Positions 26,101 through 39,041 of a stretch of 64,000 nucleotides of DNA are shown here, piece after piece. Within the stretch, counting starts at the first letter, position 1. The number at the start of each line of letters is the position of its first letter. The notes below the pieces were generated by a model. It worked only from the letters and a program-made list of their open reading frames with translations. It searched no databases and was not told where the DNA came from. This DNA is from Acorus gramineus. Its lineage: Eukaryota > Streptophyta > Magnoliopsida > Acorales > Acoraceae. The translations under genes and the position numbers were made by a program. The stretch is from assembly GCA_030737835.1 (NCBI GenBank), contig CM060856.1, forward strand, positions 11,956,217 through 12,020,216. Reading direction: 5' to 3'.

Positions 26101-28170
26101 AGCCGCCGTGTATGGTCTCGATCTCCGGTGAACGAACGGTAGGCGACGGTGAATCCTTTTTTAGGGCTTTCGAGGGGATTAGAAAATGAAGGAAGCGACG
26201 GTTCTGCGAGAGATGGATACGGAGACAGAAAGAAAGAGATGGCTTTCGAAAACAGACGACCGAAAAAACAGAGAGGCTATTTTTTTTTTTTTTTTTAGAA
26301 TTCTAGAGCGGCACGAGAGACCGGTATAACCAGTCGTTAAGCGGTGTACGACTGACACGTGGAGGTGGCAGAGGCACAGATCGAGACGACGGGTTCGCCA
26401 GCTCAGCGTGACGTCTGCCAGTTGGCACGTGTCCCACGAAAACGCCCGCGCTTCCTGACCGTTGGACGTGGTGATGATATGGAAAGACGAGTCATTTTTG
26501 GAGGGGTTTACGTTAGTTTATCCTTTATAATCAACAAATTAATCATTAGTTATAAACTTATAGTAGTCATTGTGTTTTTTTTTTTTTTTTTTCTAAATTA
26601 ACATGATTTATATAATTTGTCATAAGAGCGGGGAAGAAGCTATATATAGCCCGTCTATATCAAGGTAATTTGTGATACGTTTATTAACATGATTTATTAA
26701 TGTATGTTGCAGTTTTACTTTATAAATTATTGATTTTTTTTTCCCTAACATTATTTTGGTGGTTATTTAGCTTTGTGGATTTTGGCTCCTCAGTTAATCT
26801 TATTGAATGCTTAATCATCACTCCTCCTTGGCTTTCTAATTCAATTAGTGTTTTTTGTTGCTCTGTGAAGAGGTATTTTCTTTATCACCGACAAGAAAGT
26901 GTTTCAGTTGTTAGGAGGATTTTTTTTCTTTAGAGAACTTTACATACAATCATTTTTCAACTTTAATTTCAGTCTACACATGTTTTGAATTTTTAAAAAT
27001 ATTATATCTCATTTAACAAATACAAATGTTTTTATAAAAAAATGAAATATATATTCCAATAGATTGTATGGACGCATTTATAAAAAATGTGAAAATTTTT
27101 AATCGAAGTATATACATTGTTAATGTGAGTATACACTTCGATAATTTTCTATCGACGCATATGAATAAGAACTTATACATTTCGAAAAGGTTAAAAAAAA
27201 ATTATCTTTTTGTAACGCCTGAGACTAAAATTGTGGTTGAATAAGAATTTTTTTTTTTAAGGTGACAAAGTCAATTAACATTTTTATTGGGCCAAAACTC
27301 GTTATAAAAAAATATTTAAAGCTTGAATTCATCATTATCTTACACAACTATTCTGGATTTCCGTTTATGATGTCAAAGTGAAGCTTTTGTAATTTGGATG
27401 TTCTATTGAATTTGTAAAACTCTTCACTATACAAGCCACAGGTGAGAGTATCGTGAGCTCTCGCGGAGTTTCACCAAGGATTTGGATGGATGGCGAGCTC
27501 TCGAGGAGTTTTTGTGATGGAGGTTTGGTTATTTTATAAGTAACATTATAAATGATAATATTTTTATGAAATTGATTTTTTCATATTTACGTAACAGGAT
27601 TTTGTTGAACAATATAGAAAAAATTTTATGATCAGTGGGAGCTCCAAATTTTTTTTTATAGATGCAGTCATTTAAAAAAATAAATTCAACAAAATTTTTA
27701 AAACATATACTCTTATTATATATTTATAAAAAAGCATAAATTTTTCTTTTAAAAACAGAACAACTTACATTAATAAAAAATAAATCATCAAAGAAAAGAG
27801 ATGAATGAATTTTAATAAATAAACTTTTATAATTGTCCTCGATGGTAACACTGTAATAGGGGTAATTTGAAGGTTTTAAATATAAAATATAGACTGGACA
27901 GAGTTAATTGGTTGGCTAGTGGGTCACTGGTGGACCGAATTATCATGGTTTAAAATGGTAACAAGATTAATTTGATTTTTTATATATATATAATGTGATG
28001 GAGTCATTTGAATTTACCACGTCATCACACAAATAATCTGAACCGGCGAGCTTGGGTTGTGACTTGTGACTGCAAATATATGTTCAGACTTGTTTAGAGG
28101 GTTGATCTCTATCTAGTTCACACGGATAAATAGTATGTGTAAAAATAAAAATACATTCTAACAAATAAAC
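26101..28170. other. Divergent intergenic region
   Basis: The left end (26101-26300) is GC-rich and should be the promoter and leader of the TOM3-like gene. The rest is AT-rich with no supported gene. Words 'gcgagctctcg' / 'gtgagctctcg' recur at about 27450-27510. Confidence 0.5.
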
Positions 28171-28252
28171 GTGGACGTGCCGGAGTGGTTATCGGGCATG
28201 ACTAGAAATCATGTGGGCTCTGCCCGCGCAGGTTCGAATCCTGCCGTCCACG
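28171..28252 (+). tRNA. tRNA-Ser (anticodon AGA)
   Basis: 82-nt type II tRNA. Acceptor stem GTGGACG (28171-28177) pairs with CGTCCAC (28245-28251), with discriminator G at 28252. The anticodon loop ACTAGAAATC gives AGA. The long variable arm (GTGGGCTCTGCCCGC) is typical of serine tRNAs. The B box GGTTCGAATCC lies at 28231-28241. No intron and no encoded CCA, as expected for a nuclear gene. Predicted to read UCU, and UCC after A34-to-inosine editing. Confidence 0.96.
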
Positions 28253-28268
28253 TTTTTTGTTTTTTTTG
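28253..28268 (+). terminator. RNA polymerase III poly(T) terminator
   Basis: TTTTTTG followed by TTTTTTTTG directly after the tRNA-Ser 3' end. Confidence 0.85.
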
Positions 28269-28573
28269 TTAATCTGAATTACTTTACTGTTCTTTTCCCT
28301 TTCCCCTCATTTACACAGCAATTATACAAAATTTAGAGAAAGTTACATGGAAATGATCTTTTAATACCACACTATCAGATAAGCTCAAACAAAATTCATC
28401 TTCAAAATAATCACAAAGGCCTCTGATATGCCTTTTCGCCCCTCATATTATCCATCTATCACTGCCCAGATTCATAGTAACCAAAAAAAAAAAAAAAACT
28501 TTTCATCTTCCATTTCATTTCATGCCTGGTATCATTATCACATACAACAAACATGCTATCAAATGATTCTCTT

Positions 28574-31500
28574 TCAATCCGAGGACGCAGCGTCATCCGA
28601 CGAAGACAGATTAAGGGAAGCGAAGAAATCCCACAGCTCTTCCATTGGTGAATTGGCCTTTTGAGGCTTCCTGCACACACAATACACTTATGAGTTCATT
28701 TAGTTCTTAACAGCTATTTATGTTGAAGGAAAATAAATTATTAATGAACATAAGAGCTCACCTCCATGACTTCGACAATTCAGATTTTGTGTCTAAATTA
28801 AGCTGTTTTGATAAACTTTTCAAATTCCACGGTTCCATAGGAAGATTAGAGGGAGTTATTGCCTTGGCCTTTGCAGAACAAACAAAACAAGTGTCAACTC
28901 TACAATCCTTTATGTTGTTAATCAAGGCATCACAGACGTGATCATTAGATCTTAAAAACAGCTTTACCATTCTTTCAGTTCTGCTGAGACGTAGGGAACC
29001 ACCGGATAGTATAATTGTGTTAGATAAACGCTCATCCTCATCGACATCGTAAAAGCATCCTCGATCTTTCGCGTCTTCGACGAGTTTTCCCCATACAGAC
29101 CTACTTCTGCTTAAAGTAGGCTCATTTCCTAGTATCCACAAGCAGTGCCTGAAACAGAGGAAAAACAAACACCATCCACAATCAATCAAAGCATTACCAC
29201 TAATTGGAACATAATCAGGCATTGTTGTTGTCGCGCTACCTTGCCCTTGTCAAGGCCACGTTCGTTCGCCTAGGATTTTGAAGAAAACCCACTGAACCAT
29301 GATTGTTGGATCTCACTGTAGATATTATAATCACATCCTCCTCACTCCCTTGAAACCCATCGACTGACTTCACCTTCACAGTGAAATATCTCTGATTCTT
29401 GTATGTTTTTCCAAGCTTGTCTTGAAGCGCCACGACTTGTGCCTTGTAAGGCGAAATGACCCCCACCGTCAGTGGCCTTCTAGTTGTAGCAGATGCTGTG
29501 ACAATGACGATTAGTAAAGCATACAATGAAAAAAAATATTATTAAGACTTCAACATGACTAAAGGTAATCTACCTTCAGAAAGGATTTTAATGATATTCA
29601 AGACTACAGCAACCTCTGCCATGTTCTTCCTGCTCCGGCCCCACTGATCAAACACCTCTCTCCCGTGTTTCACATTTATGAACGAATAAGTCCCATACAT
29701 GCGCCGCCCATCAAGGTATCGCCTTTCGTAGCTCTTATGGATGACATTAGGACCATCAGAAATCTTGTTGTCGTAAAACATGGCATTAGGGAACCTGCTA
29801 ATGGATGGGTGCATCCTATACTGCACATTGAGGAGGTGTTTCATATGACCCAAAGAACTCAGCCTCTCAAACAGGCTTATCCCAAAATTGGCTTGCTCGC
29901 ATACCTGCAATAGAACATACATACCCATTTTTCAAAAATAATAACATAAACATTCTTATGCTGGAACCCCCACTTAAATTAATGACATTTGGAATCTCGC
30001 ATTCCTGCCATCATTCCTAGACATCCAAAACCAAAAAAAAATTCATCTCAACTTCCCATGGAAGCCATCAGAATTTGATTATGGGGGAAAGGAGTTCTTT
30101 TATTTGATTTAGAGTTAATTGTTATATATTGTGGAGACTGATGATGTGCGCAGATGATTGTTAGCGCTACGCAGGGTCGGACGGGGGTCTTTCGTGTATT
30201 GAGATGTCATTATAAAAGAGTATCTCATATTTTTAATTAGGCTCTAGGTTTTTATATTTGTTGTAACAATTGTAAAAACTTCTCATTGATAGTGGATTGG
30301 ACGTAAGCAAGATTTGTCGAACTAGATAATTTTTGTGTCTTTGTTTCAATTTGTTTGTTTATTACTTTGATTGATTGCATCCCAAGATCCAAAAATCGTA
30401 ACAATAACAAACTGACTCAAAGTACGACATGAGATTTGCATACCTTGCTTTGAACCATGGCAGGTAACTGACACTCATCGCCGATGAGGATGGCGTGTTG
30501 TACACCAGAAAGCTGTAGAGGGATCAGTGCTTCACATTCCTTCAATTGTGCTGCCTCATCAATCACTAGTAGCTCCAATGGTTCCACAAACTCTACTTGG
30601 TGCAATTTGAACGAACTGCAGACGGTGGAGAAGATTAGAATAGCCCTTTTCAAGCAATAGTCTATGATCCCTGGTTTATAAGTAGTCGTGGGGAGGTTAA
30701 GCGTCGCAAGAAGACCATTCAGAACTGAAAGACATTCGATAAACTCTAATGCCTTGATTGATTCAAATGTTGATATATGAACCTCAGAAAGACTGAACAG
30801 CTTTACCAATACATTTTCAGAAAGTATGCTTGTTTGCAACCATTGGTCAAGGGATCTAAGCAAATTGCAGGCCGTCTCGATGTTCTTGAAGTCGACATCC
30901 AAGATAGAAACACTTGGCATATGAGTCCACAATATTTCAAGGCATTCTATCAGACTCTCCGAAAGAACTCTAAATCTCTGCCTCACATAACTCTCAAATG
31001 TCAAATACTCGATCTCTTCTTCTCCATCTTTTTCTTTCTCATTCTCCAAATAGATTCTGTACTGCGAAACGCCACCCTCAAGAAGATCGATAACTGAGAC
31101 AAGGCGATGCCTCCACCCTGTCAACGGTGCGAAACACACCAAGAGCTTCTTCGCTCGGTTTTCAAGGAACGCGTCTTCCACATAGTCATTGATTTCCATT
31201 CGCTTCGGGTTTCCGAACAAAGCTATGTCTCCTAGCCTGCAAGTACCCTCCGGAGACGAACCCCTGACATTACAACACAAATCTTCTCATACTTAATGGT
31301 GTTGATGATCTCAATTTATAAAGATGAATTGGAAGAGTTACAAGGAGTTATAAGTTGTTACAAATAGTTATAATTTATTACATCTAATACCTGACCAATC
31401 GAAGCGAGCGAGACGCCACTTCCAAGACTGCTATGTTTGTCGGCGCGCAAGTGAGGGTCTTGCATTTCATTTTCAGTAGAGCCCATAAAAGAACACTAAT

Positions 31501-32912
31501 CGTTTTAGTCTTTCCGGTCCCCGGCGGTCCCCAAATGAGGTTAATCAAATTCGTGTGATTGCACTTTCTCGCTGAAATACAAGTTAAAACTGCACCCAAT
31601 TGGGATTCATTCATGCCATGTGATTGTAGGCTCGCGACATCTACAGCACCATCTAAGGCTCCAAATGAACAGCACAATTTACATCCTGTCGGAGTCTGTG
31701 ATGGTAAAATAAAAAAACTTATCAGTACCAGAGTACCCACATAAAACCAAAAAAATAAACAAAATAAAAAAAATAAAAAAATGTTGCATTGTATGTGATG
31801 TACCTTAAAATTGGTGCATAAGACCTGTTTTACAATGCTAAGGTTTCTCAACGTGTTCGAGACGTCCACATTGAGCGCGGACCATATGCGACTATTGGTT
31901 GTGATGTTCATGAGCGAGACCGCGAAAAGCAGTCTCGGTTCCTTCTGCTTCTCACCGTACTCACCGGTTTCAATGGCCTTCGAAACCTCGACAATGTAAT
32001 GACCGGGTGGAAGATCCTCATCAAATTCACCACCCTTGGTGACCAACCCAATATTGTAGGATTTCCCGAACCGGGTTAGATCGGACAAATGAGAAGGTCT
32101 CACGTTCGACAGAGCAAACAAGTCCCCTTTTTGGGGTATGTAATTCTTCTTGTCTTGGATATCTACCTTGACAATGCAAAGAAAGAGTTTGGGTGACAGT
32201 GTTGTTTCCACATAATGTATTTCAGTGAAAGGGAGTCTAGAGAACCCCAACATGCATGAACACAATTCAGCGCGAGTTTCTTCGATCAGTGGGTTGATAT
32301 ATGCTTTCAGATACTGGTTCACTGAATTGAATGTTTTTGGGATTTTGTGTACCTGTTATGATTTACACAGATATTAATGAACACACACTTAGTGTTTGAT
32401 AGAGAGAGGTAACATGTATGAACAGATCGATGAGTTTCTCCAGAGTTTTCAAGCATGACAAATACTGAACAGTGATCATATTTTCAACGACATGTGCATT
32501 GTACATAACAAAAGAACAACATTTGATAAAAAGCAATGGAACAATCGATGTTGGGGGCTGGTACACTCTATCATTCATGCAATATTAATCAAATACATAA
32601 AATATTTAATCGAATTTATACTCAGTTAGGTGAGCATGTACTCAAAAATAGGGAAAATGCAAAATTCACTGTAAGAATGATTGTCCCTGACCATTAAAAA
32701 AATCACAGACCCTTCAAAGTGTAATGTATTAAAATAACAAAAAAAGAGTACGGAGTACCCATAAATAGTATATTAACCTTGCCATGGAAGAGCTTCTCAT
32801 TAAGAATGTCTTCTAAAGACCAGGAGAACACCAGACCCACCAAGGTCAACTCTTTCTTTTCCTTTTCCTTACCTTCCCTCCTCTTCCATTCCTTCTCCAT
32901 CTTGTTTTCCAT
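28574..32912 (-). CDS. SEN1/UPF1-like SF1 helicase, copy A, 8 exons, 959 aa
   Basis: Superfamily 1B RNA/DNA helicase of the plant SEN1-like group often labelled 'tRNA-splicing endonuclease positive effector-like'; the substrate is unknown. Exons: 32912-32778, 32352-31804, 31695-31391, 31263-30444, 29904-29574, 29495-29240, 29148-28762, 28670-28574. The N-terminus has [16 protein letters not shown], then LIEETRAEL. Walker A GPPGTGKT is at about 284. Then DEAA (Walker B), [35 protein letters not shown] (motif V) and [11 protein letters not shown] (motif VI). All motifs are intact with no internal stop. The tail differs from B and C: the intron that B and C splice before EAFTAKVK is open reading frame in A, and an extra intron precedes the last exon ([16 protein letters not shown]). 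A TATA-like TTATTTATACC lies about 250 bp upstream. Confidence 0.9.
29910..30440. mobile_element. LTR-like insertion in intron 4 of helicase A
   Basis: Intron 4 is 75 nt in copy C but 539 nt here. The extra DNA includes a plant-LTR-like passage in plus orientation (TGTTATATATTGTGG ... ATCGTAACA, with 'gtggattgg' and 'gtaagcaagatttgtcgaac' as in Copia LTRs next to the primer site). Compared with copy B it lacks about 23 bp around 'gtggatt'. Exact insertion ends and target duplication are not resolved; 'aataac' occurs at both edges. Confidence 0.55.
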
Positions 32913-33019
32913 TCTTTCTTTTGTTCCAAACCAATATTTTTTGTGTGTGTTTTTTTGGTTCTCACATTTTCTTATTTATCTTGGAAGTTGGAACATATTC
33001 TTCTTTAGCTCTTAAGCAA

Positions 33020-34817
33020 CCTCGAAAAGGATTTCAAAAGGAGTTATGAAAAACTCCAAAAGTGTTTTTGGTGGTGCGAATATCTAAGCGTCGAATGTCG
33101 GCAGACGAAAGGACGAGTGCACAGGAGGATTTGAACTTCAATTATGAAGCACTTTCAAAAGGTATAAATAAGACAACCAACTTTAATTTTCATGGTAACA
33201 TACATAGTAACATATTTAGAAACAAATTTCTTTTGTGTTGAAATACCCCAAAATTAAATCACCCTCATCAAAACTTTAAGAGCAATAGTTTTACTGCTTT
33301 AAGTTGTTTTTTTTTTTTTTATATATGATTGGTGATCTTATGAGTTAGATTTTGATTCAACCCTAAAAATTGTTGGGAAAAGATGAAATTTTAAGGTCTG
33401 GTTGGTGGGATTATAGGAAGTAATTTTGGGATTTTCAAGGATGGAAAAAAGAGAGAAGGGAATGAAAGTATTACAAAGGGTGCTGTTTGGTTGTCGAATT
33501 ACACAATTTTTGTGTTTATAGGAAGCTGTTTTTATAATCGTGCAACTAAATAGTTTTACTGTAGTAGCTTCTTTCAGACGTATTTTAGGTAAATAGTATT
33601 TAAAAGTTACGATTTTAAAAAACTGGGAAAGTGAATATTTTGTAAAATCAGTCTTAAAATTTAGATTCCTATCGAATCAGTTTTGTAATTGCATAAACAA
33701 ACGCATTTTGAATTGATGCAATTCAAACCCAATCAGATTTATCTTAAACAAATAAAATATGGCCACGGAATAATCACGATAAATATTCATCGTCGAGTCA
33801 TTTTTTTTTTTTTTTTTGAATGGTTGATGGAAATTCATCTAGTCCGACGGTTTTAAAGCTGTCAACATGTAAGCGTAGGGTTAATTTTTCTTTTAACAAT
33901 TTTTTTAAAATTATTGTATTGATTTTAATTTTTGCAATTTTGATATAGACAAAAATGTAGATTTTACTGCTAGTAAAATTATTCTGGGTATTTGATCACC
34001 TTTACATGAACTAATACACTCTCTCCGATTGATATGGGTCTACTTGGAAGATCTCAGCCGTATATCCGATAGTTTTGTGCGATCCTTTATAATGAGATTG
34101 AACTTTTCTTTTTTTCTTTTTTTTTTTTTTTTTTTGAAAGAGCTGGATCTTTTAAGAGAACGGTTATGCCCGTTAACCAAACCCTCAACTCCACCAACCA
34201 AATTTTTTTGGTAGGTGGATTCAAATATATTTGAGTGTTTTGTTTTTCTAAGAAAAAAAAAAATGTGAAAACAACGGTTTAGAAAAGCAGAAATTTCAAC
34301 CGCGGTATCATAAGAATCCATGAGTTTGAATCACTCATTCAAACGCTATTTTAGTAAATAAAGAGTTTTGTTACACAATTTTTTTCCTAATCTCAAATTC
34401 AGTCTCTTATACATTGCAACATACACTAACATTAATCGAAAAAATTTTGATTTTTTTTTATAAATGGATTCATACTATATTTTTTTTTATATAAAAAAAT
34501 ATATGTTATTAGATAAGTTATGCTATTTAAAAAAAAAATCAAATTGTATATTAACTGAACTTGAAACTAGAAAAGGGATCATACGATGTAATATTATCAG
34601 TGAATAAATGATTTAGGGCTAGGGAAAAAGAAGAGTCTATCCATGTAGAATATATCACCCATATATACGTGTTCTATCACTGCCCATAAAGTTGAATATG
34701 CCCATAAATCCAACATATCACCCATAACTATGCATGTGTTCTATCCCTGTAGAACCTCTCCCAACCTGTTCCATGCTTACAAGGAAGCCTCGGCCAATCA
34801 CTGTGGACACCAACATT
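33020..34817. other. Spacer between helicase A and B
   Basis: Holds the copy A promoter region on the right flank of A and the copy B 3' flank. No separate gene. Matches the B-C spacer (about 39150-41008) closely but lacks about 71 bp that the latter has near 40188. Confidence 0.8.
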
Positions 34818-37800
34818 TTATCCATCCAAGGCAGACAGATTAAGTGATGAAGCCATGAAATCCGAAAGCTCTTCCACCATTGAATTGGCCTTTTGAGGCT
34901 TCTTGGCCCTCCATGACTTGGACGATTCACATTTCATATCTAAATCAAGCTGTTTCAAACTATTTTTTGACCTTGATGGTTTCTTAGGAGAATCAAGAAC
35001 TGCTACTTTTGCCTTCACCTTTGCAGTAAAGGCTTCCTGGAAGAGAACAAATAAATGTAAGTTTATACAATGCAAACATGTTCACTGAAATTAACAAGCT
35101 TTACCTTTCTTTCAGTTCTGGTGAAACTTGGAGAACCATCGGACTGTTTAATTGCGTTGGACAGACGTTCGTCGTCAACATTGTAAAAGCATCCTTGATC
35201 CTTCGCGTCTTTGACGAGTTTTCCCCATATGGATCTACTTCTGCTTAAAGTAGGCTCATTTCCTAGTACCCACAAGCAGTGCCTGAAACAGAGGAAAAAC
35301 ACACACCATCCACAATAAATCAAAGTATTACTACTGATTGGAACAGAATCAGGCATTGTTGTTGTCGCGCTACCTTGCCCTTGTCAAGGCCACGTTCGTT
35401 CGCCTAGGATTCTTAAGAAAACCAATTGAACCATGATTGCTGGATCTCACTGTGGATATTATAATCACATCCTCCTCACTCCCTTGAAACCCATCGACTG
35501 ACTTCACCTTCACAGTGAAATATCTCTGATTCTTGTATGTTTTTCCAAGCTTGTCTTGAAGCGCCACGACTTGTGCCTTGTAAGGCGAAATGACCCCCAC
35601 CGTCAGTGGCCTTCTAGTTGTAGCAGATGCTGTGACAATGACGATTAGTAAAGCACATATAATCAACAAATCATTATCAAGATTTGAAATTAAAGACGCC
35701 AACCTTTAGAAAGGATTTTAATGATATTCAAGACTACAGCAACCTCTGCCATGTTCTTCCTGCTCCGGCCCCACTGATCAAACACCTCTCTCCCGTGTTT
35801 CACATTTATGAACGAATAAGTCCCATACATGCGCCGCCCATCAAGGTATCGCCTTTCGTAGCTCTTATGGATGACATTAGGACCATCAGAAATCTTGTTG
35901 TCGTAAAACATGGCATTAGGGAACCTGCTAATGGATGGGTGCATCCTATACTGCACATTGAGGAGGTGTTTCATATGACCCAAAGAACTCAACCTCTCAA
36001 ACAGGCTTATCCCAAAATTGGCTTGCTCGCATACCTGCAATAGAACATACATACCCATTTTTCAAAAATAATAACATAAACATTCTTATGCTGGAACCCC
36101 CACTTAAATTAATGACATTTGGAATCTCGCATTCCTGCCATCATTCCTAGACATCCAAAACAAAAAAAAATTCATCCCAACTTCCCATGGAAGCCATCAG
36201 AATTTGATTCTGGGGGAAAGGAGTTCTTTTATTTGATTTAGAGTTAATTGTTATATATTGTGGAGACTGATGATGTGCGCAGATGATTGTCAGCGCTACG
36301 CAGGGTCGGACGGGGGTCTTTCGTGTATTGAGATGTCATTATAAAAGAGTATCTCATATTTTTAATTAGGCTCTAGGTTTTTATATTTGTTGTGACAATT
36401 GTAAAAACTTCTCATTGATAGTGGATTGATTGATCTCTTATGTGCTCCGTAGACGTAAGCAAGATTTGTCGAACTAGATAATTTTTGTGTCTTTGTTTCA
36501 ATTTGTTTGTTTATTACTTTGATTGATTGCATCCCAAGATCCAAAAATCGTAACAATAACAAACTGACTCAAAGTACGACATGAGATTTGCATACCTTGC
36601 TTTGAACCATGGCAGGTAACTGACACTCATCGCCGATGAGGATGGCGTGTTGTACACCAGAAAGCTGTAGAGGGATCAGTGCTTCACATTCCTTCAATTG
36701 TGCTGCCTCATCAATCACTAGTAGCTCCAATGGTTCCACAAACTCTACTTGGTGCAATTTGAACGAACTGCAGACGGTGGAGAAGATTAGAATAGCCCTT
36801 TCCAAGCAATAGTCTATGATCCCTAGTTTATAAATAGTCGTGGGGAGGTTAAGCGTCGCAAGAAGACCATTCAGAACTGAAAGACATTCGATAAACTCTA
36901 ATGCCTTGACTGATTCAAATGTTGATATATGAACCTCAGAAAGACTGAACAGCTTTACCAATACATTTTCAGAAAGTATGCTTGTTTGCAACCATTGGTC
37001 AAGGGATCTAAGCAAATTGCAGGCCGTCTCGATGTTCTTGAAGTCGACATCCAAGATAGAAACACTTGGCATATGAGTCCACAATATTTCAAGGCATTCT
37101 ATCAGACTCTCCGAAAGAACTCTAAATCTCTGCCTCACATAACTCTCAAATGTCAAATACTCGATCTCTTCTTCGCCATCTTTTTCTTTCTCATTCTCCA
37201 AATAGATTCTGTACTGCGAAACGCCACCCTCAAGAAGATCGATAACTGAGACAAGGCGATGCCTCCACCCTGTCAACGGTGCGAAACACACCAAGAGCTT
37301 CTCCGCTCGGTTTTCAAGGAACACGTCTTCCACATAGTCATTGATTTCCATTCGCTTCGGGTTTCCGAACAAAGCTATGTCTCCTAGCCTGCAAGTACCC
37401 TCTGGAGACGAACCCCTGACATTACAACACAAATCTTCTCATACTTAATGGTGTTGATGATCTCAATTTATAAAGATGAATTGAAAGAGTTACAAGGAGT
37501 TATAAGTTGTTACAAGTAGTTATAATTTATTACATCTAATACCTGACCACTCGAAGCGAGCGAGACGCCACTTCCAAGACTGCTATGTTTGTCGGCGCGC
37601 AAGTGAGGGTCTTGCATTTCATTTTCAGTAGAGCCCATAAAAGAACACTAATCGTTTTAGTCTTTCCGGTCCCCGGCGGTCCCCAAATGAGGTTAATCAA
37701 ATTCGTGTGATTGCACTTTCTCGCTGAAATACAAGTTAAAACTGCACCCAATTGGGATTCATTCATGCCATGTGATTGTAGGCTCGCGACATCTACAACA

Positions 37801-39041
37801 CCATCTAAGGCTCCAAATGAACAGCACAATTTACATCCTGTCGGAGTCTGTGATGGTAAAATAAAAAAACTTATCAGTACCAGAGTACCCATAAAACCAA
37901 AAAAATAAAAAAATGTTGCATTGTATGTGATGTACCTTAAAATTGGTGCATAAGACCTGTTTTACAATGCTAAGGTTTCTCAACGTGTTCGAGACGTCCA
38001 CATTGAGCGCGGACCATATGCGACTATTGGTTGTGATGTTCATGAGCGAGACCGCGAAAAGCAGTCTCGGTTCCTTCTGCTTCTCACCGTACTCACCGGT
38101 TTCAATGCCCTTCGAAACCTCGACAATGTAATTACCGGGTGGAAGATCCTCATCAAATTCACCTCCCTTGGTGACCAACCCAATATTGTAGGATTTCCCG
38201 AACCGGGTTAGATCGGACAAATGAGAAGGTCTCACGTTCGACAGAGCAAACAAGTCCCCTTTTTGGGGTATGTAATTCTTCTTGTCTTGGATATCTACCT
38301 TGATAATGTAAGGAAAGAGTTTGGGTGACAGTGTTGTTTCCACATGATGTATTTCAGTGAAAGGGAGTCTAGAGAACCCCAACATGCATGAACACAATTC
38401 AGCGCGAGTTTCTTCGATCAGTGGGTTGATATATGCTTTCAGATACTGGTTCACTGAATTGAATGTTTTTGGGATTTTGTGTACCTGTTATGATTTACAC
38501 AGATATTAATGAACACACACTTAGTGTTTGATAGAGAGAGGTAACATGTATGAACAGATCGATGAGTTTCTCCAGAGTTTTCAAGCATGACAAATACTGA
38601 ACAGTGATCATATTTTCAACGACATGTGCATTGTACATAACAAAAGAATAACATTTGATAAAAAGCAATGGAACAATCGATGTTGGGGGCTGGTACACTC
38701 TTATCATTCATGCAATATTAATCAAATACATAAAATATTTAATCAAATTTATACTCAGTTAGGTGAGCATGTACTCAAAATAGGGAAAATGCAAAATTCA
38801 CTGTAAGAATGATTGTCCCTGACCATTAAAAAAATCACAGACCCTTCAAAGTGTAATGTATTAAAATAACAAAAAAAGAGTACGGAGTACCCATAAATAG
38901 TATATTAACCTTGCCATGGAAGAGCTTCTCATTAAGAATGTCTTCTAAAGACCAGGAGAACACCAGACCCACCAAGGTCAACTCTTTCTTTTCCTTTTCA
39001 TTACCTTCCCTCCTCAATTCCTTCTCCATCTTGTTTTCCAT
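34818..39041 (-). CDS. SEN1/UPF1-like SF1 helicase, copy B (chimeric), 8 exons, 929 aa
   Basis: Same family as copy A. Exons: 39041-38910, 38484-37936, 37847-37543, 37415-36596, 36034-35704, 35629-35374, 35282-35105, 35036-34818. All phases agree and all helicase motifs ([38 protein letters not shown]) are present. From the start codon to mid exon 6 it follows copy A ([25 protein letters not shown]). From there to the stop it follows copy C ([14 protein letters not shown], and a tail identical or nearly so to C including [17 protein letters not shown] and ending SLNLSALDG). Intron 5 is also C-like, so the mosaic has more than one switch. The ORF is intact, so this is probably a functional recombinant gene. 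Confidence 0.9.

Larger units (their letters stand above)
29340..35455. repeat. Segmental tandem duplication, unit 1
   Basis: From exon 6 of copy A through its 5' end, the A-B spacer and the 3' end of copy B. It is nearly identical to unit 2 (35481-41640), with an offset of about 6.13-6.19 kb at every landmark checked (start codons 32912/39041, exon 4 30444/36596, stops 34818/41009). Differences are mainly short indels and T-run lengths. Confidence 0.92.
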
